From: Hymenobacter oligotrophus
GTDB lineage: Bacteria > Bacteroidota > Bacteroidia > Cytophagales > Hymenobacteraceae
Assembly: GCF_003574965.1 (NCBI RefSeq)
Contig: NZ_CP032317.1
Coordinates: 3,782,001 to 3,846,000 of the forward strand
Direction of reading: 5' to 3'
DNA length: 64,000 nt
Position numbers and translations under genes: made by a program. Below the pieces are notes generated by a model that had not been told where the DNA came from, made no database searches, and saw only the letters and a program-made list of their open reading frames with translations. This document shows positions 37,057 through 45,255 of the stretch, in pieces. Every line of letters starts with the position of its first letter. Within the stretch, counting starts at the first letter, position 1.

Positions 37057-37497
37057 ATGAGCCTACTCGCCCCCGATTCATCCGCCCACAACTCGTCGCG
37101 CGCCCCCGAGCCGGTGGGCCTGTACCCGCACGCCCGCCGCGTGGGCAACCTGCTGTTTTTATCGGGGGTGGGGCCGCGCCAACGGGGCCAAAAGCACGTG
37201 CCCGGCGTGGAGCTCGACGAAGACGGCAACATCCTGCGCTACGATTTCGAGAGCCAGTGCCACGCCGTGTTCCAAAACGTGCGCTACATTGTGGAGGAGG
37301 CCGGCGCCCGGTGGGAAGACCTCGTGGACGTAACCGTGTTCCTGACGAACATGCGCGACGACTTTCAGACCTACAACCGCCTCTACGCGCAGTACTTCGC
37401 CACCAGCCAGCCCTGCCGCACCACCGTCGAGATAAACCGCCTGCCCACGCCCATAGCCATCGAGCTGAAGTGCGTTGCCTGGGTGGGCGAGCGGTAG
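37057..37497 (+). CDS. RidA family protein, possibly 2-aminomuconate deaminase-like
   Basis: A 146-residue protein of the YjgF/RidA family, a little longer than the usual 125-130. YPHARRVGNLLFLSGVGPRQ starts the fold; the conserved Arg is in PCRTTVEINRLP, and IELKCVAWVG closes it. Canonical RidA deaminates reactive enamines and imines. The extended loop GVELDEDGNILRYDFESQC and the LPTPIAIELK ending resemble 2-aminomuconate deaminases of tryptophan degradation, but no kynurenine-pathway genes are adjacent. The start ATG lies six bases after TATTTTG, again a very short leader. Confidence 0.85.
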   Translation: MSLLAPDSSAHNSSRAPEPVGLYPHARRVGNLLFLSGVGPRQRGQKHVPGVELDEDGNILRYDFESQCHAVFQNVRYIVEEAGARWEDLVDVTVFLTNMRDDFQTYNRLYAQYFATSQPCRTTVEINRLPTPIAIELKCVAWVGER

Positions 37498-37998
37498 CCG
37501 CACCTAGGGCTTCCCGAAAAACAAAACAGGGCCGCCGGAGCGCATCCGGGGCCCTGTTGCGCATTTGGGGCCGGGTAGCCCCAAACGCAGTGCGACGGTA
37601 AAAACCAGCCCAAGCCAATGCCCAGCCGGCGCATAGCCGCGTACCCGTAGCAAGTAGTAGTTACCCCGTCGCGTGCTGAAAGCTGGGCCGCAAGCTCACC
37701 TAATTAAACGAGCGGAACGTGGCGCCGCGTACTGTGATTAATACGGGAAATAAGCTCGATTAAACACGTAATATTTCTATTGAGGCTTGCTGATTGAAGC
37801 GCTGCCGGGCTCTGGTATCAGGCCGAAAAACCCCGGGTGTGCTACCTAAAGCCTTGTGCCCTAGGTGGTGCCGGGGTCAGGCACGCGGTGGCAGCATCTG
37901 GGTTAAATGAAAGCCGCAGGCCTTGCCAAACCTTTGCCAGGGGCTTGGGCGTACTAGGTACTGCCGCACCAACCCACACGCTATGGACCAAGCAGACT
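37498..37998. other. Intergenic region between RidA and cyanophycinase genes
   Basis: About 500 bases without a convincing gene. A GC-rich hairpin at about 37530-37560 (ACAGGGCC with GGCCCTGT) probably ends the RidA transcript though it lacks a strong T-run. A more AT-rich stretch (37700-37780) contains the near-inverted pair TTAAACGAGC and GCTCGATTAA and likely holds the cyanophycinase promoter. Confidence 0.4.
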
Positions 37999-38892
37999 AT
38001 GCCGAACACCAAGAAAAAGACAGTTAGCCAGAGCACGAACCCGAGTTGCCCGCCGCCCAAGGGCATCCTAATTGCCATTGGCGGGCGCGAGCAAAAGCAG
38101 GTAAACGGCACCGAAAGCGAAGCCGCTGAGCAGGACGATTTCGCCTCCGACAGCATTTTGCAGCGCTTTGTGGATGAGCTGCGGGGCGAAGGCCCGGTGG
38201 TGGTAGTGCCCACCGCCTCCGAAGAGCCCGTGGAGTCGGGCCGCGACTACGTGAAGGTGTTCACCGAGCTGGGCGTAAAGCAGGTGGAGGTGCTCGATAT
38301 CCGCTCGCGCGACGAGGTAGATACCGAAGAAAACTTCGATCTGATTGAGCGGGCCGCCGGAATTATGTTCACGGGCGGCGACCAGCTGCGCCTCACGGCC
38401 ATTTACGGCGGCACCGAGTTGCTCAAGCGCATCAAAGAGCGGTACACCAACACGCACTTCGTAATTGCGGGCACCAGCGCCGGCGCGGCCGCCATGTCGA
38501 CGCCCATGCTTTACCAGGGCCGCAACGATGCCGGCTACCTCAAGGATGAAATCCACGTAACCACCGGCCTGCAATTTCTGCACGACGTGGCCATCGACAC
38601 GCACTTTGTGGCCCGCGGCCGCATTGTGCGCATGGCCCAGGTAATTGCCACCAACCCCGGCTGCGTAGGCCTCGGCCTCGAAGAAGACACCGCCGTGGTG
38701 GTTACCGACGGCACCGAGTTAGAAGTTATCGGCAACGGCATTATCGTGGTAGTGGATGGCCGCCAGTGCAGCGGCAACACCATTCATTTGGTGAAACCTG
38801 GCGAGGTGTTTTCGGTGCGCGACATGCACGTACACCTGCTGGCCCGCGGCGAGCGGTATACCCTGCCCATCGATGCCCACCGGTACCGCTAG
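37999..38892 (+). CDS. Cyanophycinase-like serine exopeptidase
   Basis: A 297-residue member of the S51 peptidase family. GILIAIGGRE opens the fold; PVVVVPTASEEP, IMFTGGDQLRLTAIYGG and VIAGTSAGAAAMS (nucleophile Ser) follow, with VAIDTHFVARGRIVRM near the C-terminus. This matches cyanophycinases, which release beta-Asp-Arg from the storage polymer cyanophycin. No cphA polymerase gene is in the window, so the substrate may be made elsewhere, taken up, or different. The ATG at 37999 is preferred; longer in-frame extensions upstream look non-coding. Confidence 0.87.
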   Translation: MPNTKKKTVSQSTNPSCPPPKGILIAIGGREQKQVNGTESEAAEQDDFASDSILQRFVDELRGEGPVVVVPTASEEPVESGRDYVKVFTELGVKQVEVLDIRSRDEVDTEENFDLIERAAGIMFTGGDQLRLTAIYGGTELLKRIKERYTNTHFVIAGTSAGAAAMSTPMLYQGRNDAGYLKDEIHVTTGLQFLHDVAIDTHFVARGRIVRMAQVIATNPGCVGLGLEEDTAVVVTDGTELEVIGNGIIVVVDGRQCSGNTIHLVKPGEVFSVRDMHVHLLARGERYTLPIDAHRYR

Positions 38893-38923
38893 GCGCCGCG
38901 CCACCTAGGGCCCCCACCCAACA

Positions 38924-38957
38924 AAGCGGCCCCCGGAGAAACCTCCGGGGGCCGCTT
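38924..38957. terminator. 15-base perfect hairpin between cyanophycinase and KGG genes
   Basis: AAGCGGCCCCCGGAG pairs exactly with its complement around AAAC. It separates two convergent genes; it lacks a long T-run. Confidence 0.7.
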
Positions 38958-38988
38958 GCATTCATAGCTCAGATAAGGCTAGCGGTAA

Positions 38989-39285
38989 TTACTGCTGCTT
39001 GTTGCGGTTGGAGCCGCTCGCCTGCCCGCCCTTGCGGCCAGCCGCTCGGGCTTCTTCCGACGTCCACTCGTGCCCACGCCCGCTGGCGTGCGATGCTTTG
39101 CCGCCTTCGGAAGCAATGCGCCGTTGTTGTTCGGGGTCCATGGAAGCAAAACCACGATTGCTGCTGCCCGATTTTTGGGTGCTGCTTTGGGTGCTGCTCT
39201 GCGTGCTGCGGGCTTCGCCGCCCATTTTACCAGCTTTCGAGTGCTGCTCCGACGAGCCGCGCATGTTTTGGTTGTTCGTTGCCAT
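38989..39285 (-). CDS. KGG-repeat stress-type small protein
   Basis: A 98-residue hydrophilic protein with glycine-rich KGG-type repeats: HSKAGKMGGEAR, RIASEGGKASHASGRGHEWT and RAAGRKGGQASG, plus GFASMDPEQQRR, which matches stress-induced KGG proteins (YciG-like). A Ser/Thr/Gln tract (STQSSTQSSTQ) interrupts the repeats. Such proteins are small, often disordered, and induced in stationary phase or stress; their molecular role is not known. It is a single gene. Confidence 0.82.
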   Translation of the reverse strand: MATNNQNMRGSSEQHSKAGKMGGEARSTQSSTQSSTQKSGSSNRGFASMDPEQQRRIASEGGKASHASGRGHEWTSEEARAAGRKGGQASGSNRNKQQ

Positions 39286-39468
39286 AGCTTGGGCAGATTT
39301 GAGGGTTGGGAAATAGGTCAGGAAAATCTAGAGTCCTTAAACGGCTGCGGAGCGCTTAAGGCCGAGGCTAGATGGGATTAAAATTTTTTTGGCTGGGATT
39401 TTACCGGTTTTTACGCAATTACCATCCGTAAAAACCCTCAGCGGCTGGCCGCAACCAGGCTGCCGGCC

Positions 39469-39819
39469 CTAGGCCGCTGGCTGCAAGGCAGGTACGCGCA
39501 GCAACGGCACGTGCCGCTCGATGTCGAACAGGGGGTGCACGCACAGCAGCTGCAGCAAGCGGTGCAAGGGCTGGCTTACGTTGCGCAGGCGCACGCCCAC
39601 GCCGGCCCGCCGCAGGTGCAGCAGCCCCGATACCAAATGGGCCAGGCCGTGGGTGCGCAGGCAGCGCAACTCGTGGCAATCGACCTCGATGCACAACGGA
39701 ATGCTCGGGATGTCGCGGTCGTGGGCCAGCGAGCGGGCCAGCTGTACGGGGTCAACCGTATTTAGGTCTACCGAAAGAACACGGAGGTGGGATAGGCGCT
39801 GAGAGGGGAAACCAAGCAT
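39469..39819 (-). CDS. STAS-like domain protein 1
   Basis: A 116-residue protein with a STAS-like fold as its only domain. IPLCIEVDCHELRCLRTHGLAHLVSGLLHLRRAGVGVRLRNVSQPLHRLLQLLCVHPLFDIE follows the STAS order of strand, helix and strand, including the position where Ser is phosphorylated in anti-anti-sigma factors (here RTHG, with Thr in place of Ser). I start at the ATG at 39819. It lies upstream of and divergent from a LuxR-type response regulator gene, with 273 bases between them. A similar small protein is encoded at 53258-53626. A regulatory role is inferred. Confidence 0.65.
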   Translation of the reverse strand: MLGFPSQRLSHLRVLSVDLNTVDPVQLARSLAHDRDIPSIPLCIEVDCHELRCLRTHGLAHLVSGLLHLRRAGVGVRLRNVSQPLHRLLQLLCVHPLFDIERHVPLLRVPALQPAA

Positions 39820-40092
39820 ACTTTGCTGAGCTAGGGTGATACATGGGCGGCGGAGAAACAAAAGAAACCGGCACGCACCCCGGCGGAGGAAAGGGCGCTA
39901 TTTCGAGAGTAAGATCAAAATTATCTGGTTTACGTGCAAGCCAACTCCGTGTAAATAACCATTTTACTTCGTGCGTTTGCCGCAGCGCCGTCAGTACTAC
40001 TGCTGAATCTGGGGTGCAAGGCAGCATTTTGTTGGCAGTTGGCGTTAACGTTGTGTCGCTGCCGCACCCGCCAACCGTTTCCGTTTTTTGCC

Positions 40093-40740
40093 ATGATTCG
40101 CCTCATCCTTGCCGACGACCACGCCATTATTCGCGACGGTATCAAAGCCTTGCTAGCCGATGTGCCCGATTTTGACGTGGTGGGTTTGGTTGGCAACGGG
40201 CAGGAGCTGCTCGAGCGCCTGGCCGACACGCCCGCCGACGTGGTGCTGATGGACCTGAACATGCCCGTGATGAGCGGCTTCGACGCGCTGCCCGTGCTGC
40301 GCGAGCGGTTTCCGGAGGTGCGCGTGCTCGTGCTCTCGATGCTCGACCACGAAAAGTACGTGCACCAGGTGCTGGAGGCCGGGGCCATGGGCTACGTGCT
40401 GAAAAATGCCGGCAAAGACGAAATCGTGTACGCCATTCGTACCGTAGCGGCCGGGCGGCCTTTTTTGTGCACCGAGCTGGGCATCGGGGTGCTGCACAAG
40501 CTGGTGCAAAACCCCAGCAGCAGCGCCCCGGCCGGCAAAAAAGCCACCGACCTCTCGAACCGCGAAACCGAAGTGCTGCGCCTAATTGCCGAGGGCATGA
40601 CCAACGCCGAAATTGCCGACAAGCTGTTTACCAGCAAGCGCACCATCGAAACGCACCGGCAAAACATCATCGAGAAAACCAACGCCAAAAACACGGCGGC
40701 CCTCATCAAATACGCCATGGAAAACGGCCTGCTTGCCTAA
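40093..40740 (+). CDS. NarL/LuxR-family response regulator
   Basis: A 215-residue regulator. The receiver domain has D8, D9 and the phosphorylation site D54 (VVLMDLNMPV), plus GYVLKNAG with the conserved Lys. The C-terminal LuxR helix-turn-helix is LSNRETEVLRLIAEGMTNAEIADKLFTSKRTIETHRQNI. Its likely partner is the HisKA_3-type kinase at 45256-48771, which belongs to the class that usually pairs with NarL-type regulators. The ATG at 40093 gives the exact MIRLILADDH start of the family. Targets are unknown. Confidence 0.92.
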   Translation: MIRLILADDHAIIRDGIKALLADVPDFDVVGLVGNGQELLERLADTPADVVLMDLNMPVMSGFDALPVLRERFPEVRVLVLSMLDHEKYVHQVLEAGAMGYVLKNAGKDEIVYAIRTVAAGRPFLCTELGIGVLHKLVQNPSSSAPAGKKATDLSNRETEVLRLIAEGMTNAEIADKLFTSKRTIETHRQNIIEKTNAKNTAALIKYAMENGLLA

Positions 40741-40851
40741 CGCGCAGCGGCCCTAGGTGCCAAGCCCCGACAACCCATGCTGGCCTGTGCGGCCAAGCCG
40801 GGTTGCCGGGGCTTGCGGCGTTGGTAGGCCCTAGGTCGCCTAGGTTGTTAC

Positions 40852-41868
40852 CTACGACGATACCTGCATGTCGCCGTGCTCGGCGGGGCGGCCGGCAGCG
40901 CCGTTCAGCAAAAACTGCCGCAGCCGGTTAATATGCACTTTCAGCTCCTCAATGCGCTCCTCCTGTTGCGGCGAGCCGAAGCCTTCGCCGCGGCGCGACA
41001 TACTGGCCAGCAAGTTTTTGCGCTCCTCGAGCATGCGTACGGCTACCCACATGCTTTCCTCGAGGCTGTCTTGGGTTACGCGCATCAGGCTATCGGCCGT
41101 AAACGCGTGGCCGGTGTGGCAGCGGTAGCGCAGCACCTCGCCGTGCTGCATTTCCCACAGGCTGCCGCCGCAATCGGGGCAGGTAAGTGGTACCTGGCGC
41201 CCTAGCTTTTCTACATCATCGGTGCTTCCTACCACGCGTTCGGCAATTTGAGCTTCCAGTAAAATATCGGGCGGTATGGCCACTTGCTGCGGGGCAGGGG
41301 CCTGCGTAAGCTGTTGCAACAGCGGCCCCATGCTGCTTAGGGGCACCACATGGTCGATTTGCACATTGCTGAGGGCGCTTTCGGGCATGCTCGAAAACTC
41401 GGCCTCTTGGGGGTCTTGCACCACGGTAATGCCGCCGGCGCGCTTAATAAACTCGAGCCCGGCCGTGCCATCGTGCAGCATGCCCGTGAGTACCACCCCA
41501 ATGGTGCGCGCGCCGTACACCGCCGCCGCCGAGCGAAACAGCGCATCCACGGCGGGCCGGTAGTGGTTTTCGCGCGGCCCTTTGGTGATGAACACGTGCC
41601 CATCCTTCACGAGCATGTGCCTATCGGCGGGGGCTAAGTACAGGTGCCCGGCGTGCAGGTGCTGCCCATGTGCCCCTAGGTGGCACACCAGCTCGGTTTG
41701 CTTGGCCAGCCGATCGACGAGGATTTGACCTAAGGACTCGGGAGCTAGGTGCTGCACCACCAGCACGGCCGCTTCGAGGCTGGCGGGGAGTTGCGCTACC
41801 AAACGGCCGAGGGCTGGCATGCCGCCGGCAGAAGTTCCGATTACAACGAGGCGCGGGGGTTGATGCAC
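40852..41868 (-). CDS. CheB-type protein-glutamate methylesterase without receiver domain
   Basis: A 338-residue protein. The methylesterase domain (1-195) has the expected triad S13 (GTSAGG), H40 (VVQHLAPE) and D133 (TGMLHDGTAG). It lacks the N-terminal receiver of classical CheB, so it is not controlled by phosphorylation in cis. The C-terminal ~120 residues start with CPDCGGSLWEMQHGEVLRYRCHTGHAFTADSL, a zinc-ribbon-like element followed by a helical tail; this layout recurs in Bacteroidota CheB proteins. Translation starts at GTG 41868. It is divergent from the CheB-CheR fusion gene. Confidence 0.88.
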   Translation of the reverse strand: MHQPPRLVVIGTSAGGMPALGRLVAQLPASLEAAVLVVQHLAPESLGQILVDRLAKQTELVCHLGAHGQHLHAGHLYLAPADRHMLVKDGHVFITKGPRENHYRPAVDALFRSAAAVYGARTIGVVLTGMLHDGTAGLEFIKRAGGITVVQDPQEAEFSSMPESALSNVQIDHVVPLSSMGPLLQQLTQAPAPQQVAIPPDILLEAQIAERVVGSTDDVEKLGRQVPLTCPDCGGSLWEMQHGEVLRYRCHTGHAFTADSLMRVTQDSLEESMWVAVRMLEERKNLLASMSRRGEGFGSPQQEERIEELKVHINRLRQFLLNGAAGRPAEHGDMQVSS

Positions 41869-42001
41869 AGGCTAATGGGCTAAACCAGCCCGGCACGGTG
41901 GCAACTGGGCTAGTAGGTGTCAGGAAAGAAGACGGGGTGCAGCAACGATTTGTATACGCAAGCCTGCGTAAAAGGACAATGGCACGCCACCCAAAAACGG
42001 G

Positions 42002-42009
42002 TACATTTG
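42002..42009 (+). promoter_or_regulatory. -7 promoter box for the CheB-CheR fusion gene
   Basis: TACATTTG fits TAnnTTTG exactly and lies about 70 bases before ATG 42079, in the gap between the divergent CheB and CheB-CheR genes. Confidence 0.4.
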
Positions 42010-42078
42010 GCCGCCGCTTCCTCTTCTGTTTTCTCATTGCTGGTGCCCATGCGGCCACTGGCTTAGGCAGCCGCACGC

Positions 42079-45000
42079 ATGCAACCCGATTCTTCTGGCG
42101 GTAACACCCCGCAGGCGCCTGCGCAAGGCACCAACCCACCCGAAGCGCCTTCGGCCGAACCCATAACCGAGGAAATGGCCCCGGTGGTATCGGACGACGA
42201 TGCCGACGACGCCGGGCCCGACTCGGCGGAGGCAGCGCCTGCCGCCGGCGTACGGGCGCCCGCCGAAGCCGCCGAGCGTTTTCCGGTGGTAGCCCTAGGT
42301 GGCTCGGCCGGCTCCATGGAGGCGCTGGAAGAGTTTTTCCGGCACTTGCCAGCCACTACCGGCGCCGCCTACGTGGTGGTGGTGCACCTAGCTCCCGATG
42401 CCGAAAGCCACCTGCCCGGCATTTTGCAGCAGCAAACCCCCATGCCCGTGCTGGAGGTAAAGGACGGCATGCGCATTCGGCCGAACCACGTGTTCGTGAT
42501 ACCGCCCGCCCACGACATGTGCCTCACGCACGGCGTGTTTGGGCTGCTCGAGCCCACGCAGCCGCGCGGCCACCGCTTGCCCATCGACCATTTTTTGCAG
42601 AGCCTGGCCAAAGATGTGCGCGCCCGCGCCGTGTGCATCATCCTCTCGGGCATGGGCTCCGATGGCACCATTGGCCTGAAAATGGTGATGGAGAACTTCG
42701 GGACGGTGATGGTGCAGTCGCCCGAAACCACCGCCTACGACGCCATGCCGCGCTCGGCCATTGCCACCGAGTTTGTGGATTACGTGCTGCCGCCCGCGCA
42801 GCTGGCCAACCAAGTGGTGGAGTACCTGCAGCAGCCGCTGGTGCGGCGCCCCCGCCGCGATGAGCCCGTGCCTACGGCCGCCCAGCCCAGCCACGCTCTG
42901 CAGAAGATCTTCCTGCTGATTCGCTCGCGCACCGGCCACGATTTTTCGCTGTACAAGCGCAATACCATTTTTCGGCGCATCGAGCGGCGCATGAACGCGC
43001 ACCAAATCAGCGAGTTTACGCAGTACGTGCGCTACCTGCAGGACACCCCCCACGAGGTGGATTTGTTGTTCAAGGAGCTGCTCATTGGCGTTACCAAGTT
43101 CTTCCGCGACCACGAAGCCTTTGCCGCCCTGCGCCGGCACCTAGGGCCCCTGCTGCGCAGCAAAGCCCCCGATAGCACCGTGCGGGTGTGGGCCCCGGGC
43201 TGCTCTACCGGCGAAGAGGCCTACTCCTTGGCCATGGTGCTGCAGGAGTGCCTCGATGAGCTGCCCGAAAAGTACCTCAAGCTGCAGGTATTCGCCACCG
43301 ACATCAACCCCGAGGCCGTGGAGTATGCTCGGGTAGGGGTGTACCCCGAAAACATTGTGGCCGATGTGAGCGAGGGGCAACTGCGGCGCTTCTTTCAGAA
43401 GCTCGACGGCAGCTACCAAGTACGCAAAGACCTGCGCGACACGGTGATTTTTGCCGTGCACGACATCAACAAGGATGCGCCCTTCATCAAGCTCGACTTG
43501 CTCTGCTGCCGCAACCTGCTCATTTACTTATCGGCCGAGCTGCAGAAAAACCTGCTGCCGGTGTTTCACTACGCCCTCAACACCGGGGGGCTGTTGTTTT
43601 TAGGTCCTTCGGAAAACCTCGCGGGCTTTCAGGATTTGTTTACGCCCTTGGAGGTGAAGTGGAAGGTTTCGCGCCGCAACGATGTGCCGTATTCCATGGC
43701 GCGCATCGTCAACTTTCCTTTCTCGCTTTCGCGCCAAGCGGCGGCCTCTATCAGCACTACCACCATGAATGCTCCTGCCCGGAAGGAAGGTCCGTTTGCC
43801 ACGCTTGTCCAAAAAGCGCTGCTGCGCACATTTGCGCCGCCCACCGTGGTTATCAATACCAAGGGCGAAATCCTGTTCGTGAACGGGCGCACCGGCAAGT
43901 ACCTCGAGCCGGCGCCCGGCCTAGGTGCCATGAACGTGTTCGACATGGCCCGCGAAGAGCTGGGCTTTGAGATTAGCAGCGCCGTGCACCGGGCCAGCAC
44001 CCAGCGCGAAGACGTGGTGGTGGAAAACGTGCGCCTGAAAACCGACAACGGCTACCAGCTGCTGCGCCTCGCCGTGAAGTACCTCGACCAACCCGAGCCG
44101 CTGGCCGGGCTGATGCTGGTGGTGTTCGAGGATGTGGCCCCGCCCCGCAAGCTGCGCCGCCGCCCCGCCCACCCCGACGACCTAGGCGCCGATACCATGG
44201 TGCAGGCCCTCGAGAAAGAGCTGCAATACACCAAGCAGCGCCTGCAAACCACCATCGAGGAAATGGAGTCGTCGTTGGAGGAGCTGAAGAGCACCAACGA
44301 GGAGCTGCAATCGGCCAACGAGGAGCTGCAAAGCACCAACGAAGAGGCCATGACGAACAAGGAAGAAATGCAGAGCCTCAACGAGGAGCTGATGACCCTG
44401 AATGTGCAGTACCTCAACAAAACGGAGGAGCTGTCGCAGGCGGCCAACGACATGAAAAACCTGCTCGATGCCACGGAAATTGCCACCATTTTCCTGAACC
44501 ACGACCTCGTCATCACCCGCTTCACGCCTTCGGTAAGCCGCATTATTCCGCTGCTGCCCACCGATGTGGGCCGCCCCATTACGCACTTTGCCCACAACCT
44601 GCGCCGCGAAACCCTCGCCCAGGACGTGCAGCAGGTGCTCGATCGGCTTACCCCGCTCGATACCTCCATCCAAACCCACGGCGGCGAGTGGTTTGCCATG
44701 CGCATTATGCCTTACCGCACGCTCGATAACTACATCAGCGGAGCGGTAATCACCTTCACCGACATTACCCTGATTAAGCGCATGGAGCAGCGCATGCAAA
44801 CCAGCGCTGCCTTTGCCGAAAGCATCGTGGAAACCCTGCGCGACCCGCTGCTGGTGCTCGACGACGAGCTGCACGTGCTGATGGTGAGCCGGCGCTTCGG
44901 CGAGGCGTTTCAGGTGGAAAACCACCTCTGCCGCGGCCGCCGCCTCGATGAGCTGCACCAAGGCGCCTGGCGCATGCCGGGCCTGCAAACCGCCCTAGGG

Positions 45001-45183
45001 CAACTGCTGCGCACCGGCGAAGGCTTCGACGACTTGCCGCTGGAGGGGCACTTTGCCGGCCTAGGGCCCGTGCGCATGCTGCTCTACGGCCGGCGCATCA
45101 CCAGCAAAGGCGCCGATACCGGCCAGCTGCTGCTGGGTATTAGCGAGCTGCACCTAGGCGCCAACCCCACCAGCCAGGGTTAA
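42079..45183 (+). CDS. CheB-CheR-PAS fusion protein
   Basis: A 1,034-residue fusion. After an acidic Pro/Ala-rich N-terminus, a CheB methylesterase domain (~69-255) has S76 (GGSAGS), the His in VVHLAPDAE and Asp in GMGSDG. A CheR methyltransferase (~275-530) follows with VRVWAPGCSTGEEAYS and DLLCCRNLLIYL. Then come a PAS-like domain, a long coiled coil (~700-790; repeated NEELQS units) and two PAS domains. No kinase module is present. Such fusions combine both receptor-modifying activities with sensing. The kinase gene follows 72 bases later. No chemoreceptor is encoded nearby, so the methylation target is unknown. Confidence 0.93.
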   Translation: MQPDSSGGNTPQAPAQGTNPPEAPSAEPITEEMAPVVSDDDADDAGPDSAEAAPAAGVRAPAEAAERFPVVALGGSAGSMEALEEFFRHLPATTGAAYVVVVHLAPDAESHLPGILQQQTPMPVLEVKDGMRIRPNHVFVIPPAHDMCLTHGVFGLLEPTQPRGHRLPIDHFLQSLAKDVRARAVCIILSGMGSDGTIGLKMVMENFGTVMVQSPETTAYDAMPRSAIATEFVDYVLPPAQLANQVVEYLQQPLVRRPRRDEPVPTAAQPSHALQKIFLLIRSRTGHDFSLYKRNTIFRRIERRMNAHQISEFTQYVRYLQDTPHEVDLLFKELLIGVTKFFRDHEAFAALRRHLGPLLRSKAPDSTVRVWAPGCSTGEEAYSLAMVLQECLDELPEKYLKLQVFATDINPEAVEYARVGVYPENIVADVSEGQLRRFFQKLDGSYQVRKDLRDTVIFAVHDINKDAPFIKLDLLCCRNLLIYLSAELQKNLLPVFHYALNTGGLLFLGPSENLAGFQDLFTPLEVKWKVSRRNDVPYSMARIVNFPFSLSRQAAASISTTTMNAPARKEGPFATLVQKALLRTFAPPTVVINTKGEILFVNGRTGKYLEPAPGLGAMNVFDMAREELGFEISSAVHRASTQREDVVVENVRLKTDNGYQLLRLAVKYLDQPEPLAGLMLVVFEDVAPPRKLRRRPAHPDDLGADTMVQALEKELQYTKQRLQTTIEEMESSLEELKSTNEELQSANEELQSTNEEAMTNKEEMQSLNEELMTLNVQYLNKTEELSQAANDMKNLLDATEIATIFLNHDLVITRFTPSVSRIIPLLPTDVGRPITHFAHNLRRETLAQDVQQVLDRLTPLDTSIQTHGGEWFAMRIMPYRTLDNYISGAVITFTDITLIKRMEQRMQTSAAFAESIVETLRDPLLVLDDELHVLMVSRRFGEAFQVENHLCRGRRLDELHQGAWRMPGLQTALGQLLRTGEGFDDLPLEGHFAGLGPVRMLLYGRRITSKGADTGQLLLGISELHLGANPTSQG

Positions 45184-45255
45184 TTTGGTATATTATAGTA
45201 GCATGGCACGAGGCCGCACTCCGTCCATGGTTTCTTCGATTACTACGCCCATCCG

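Noticed and set aside
37530-37560. GC-rich hairpin after the RidA gene as a riboswitch or small RNA
   Set aside because: A simple stem with little else conserved; it is more plausibly a weak terminator, and no promoter directly precedes it.
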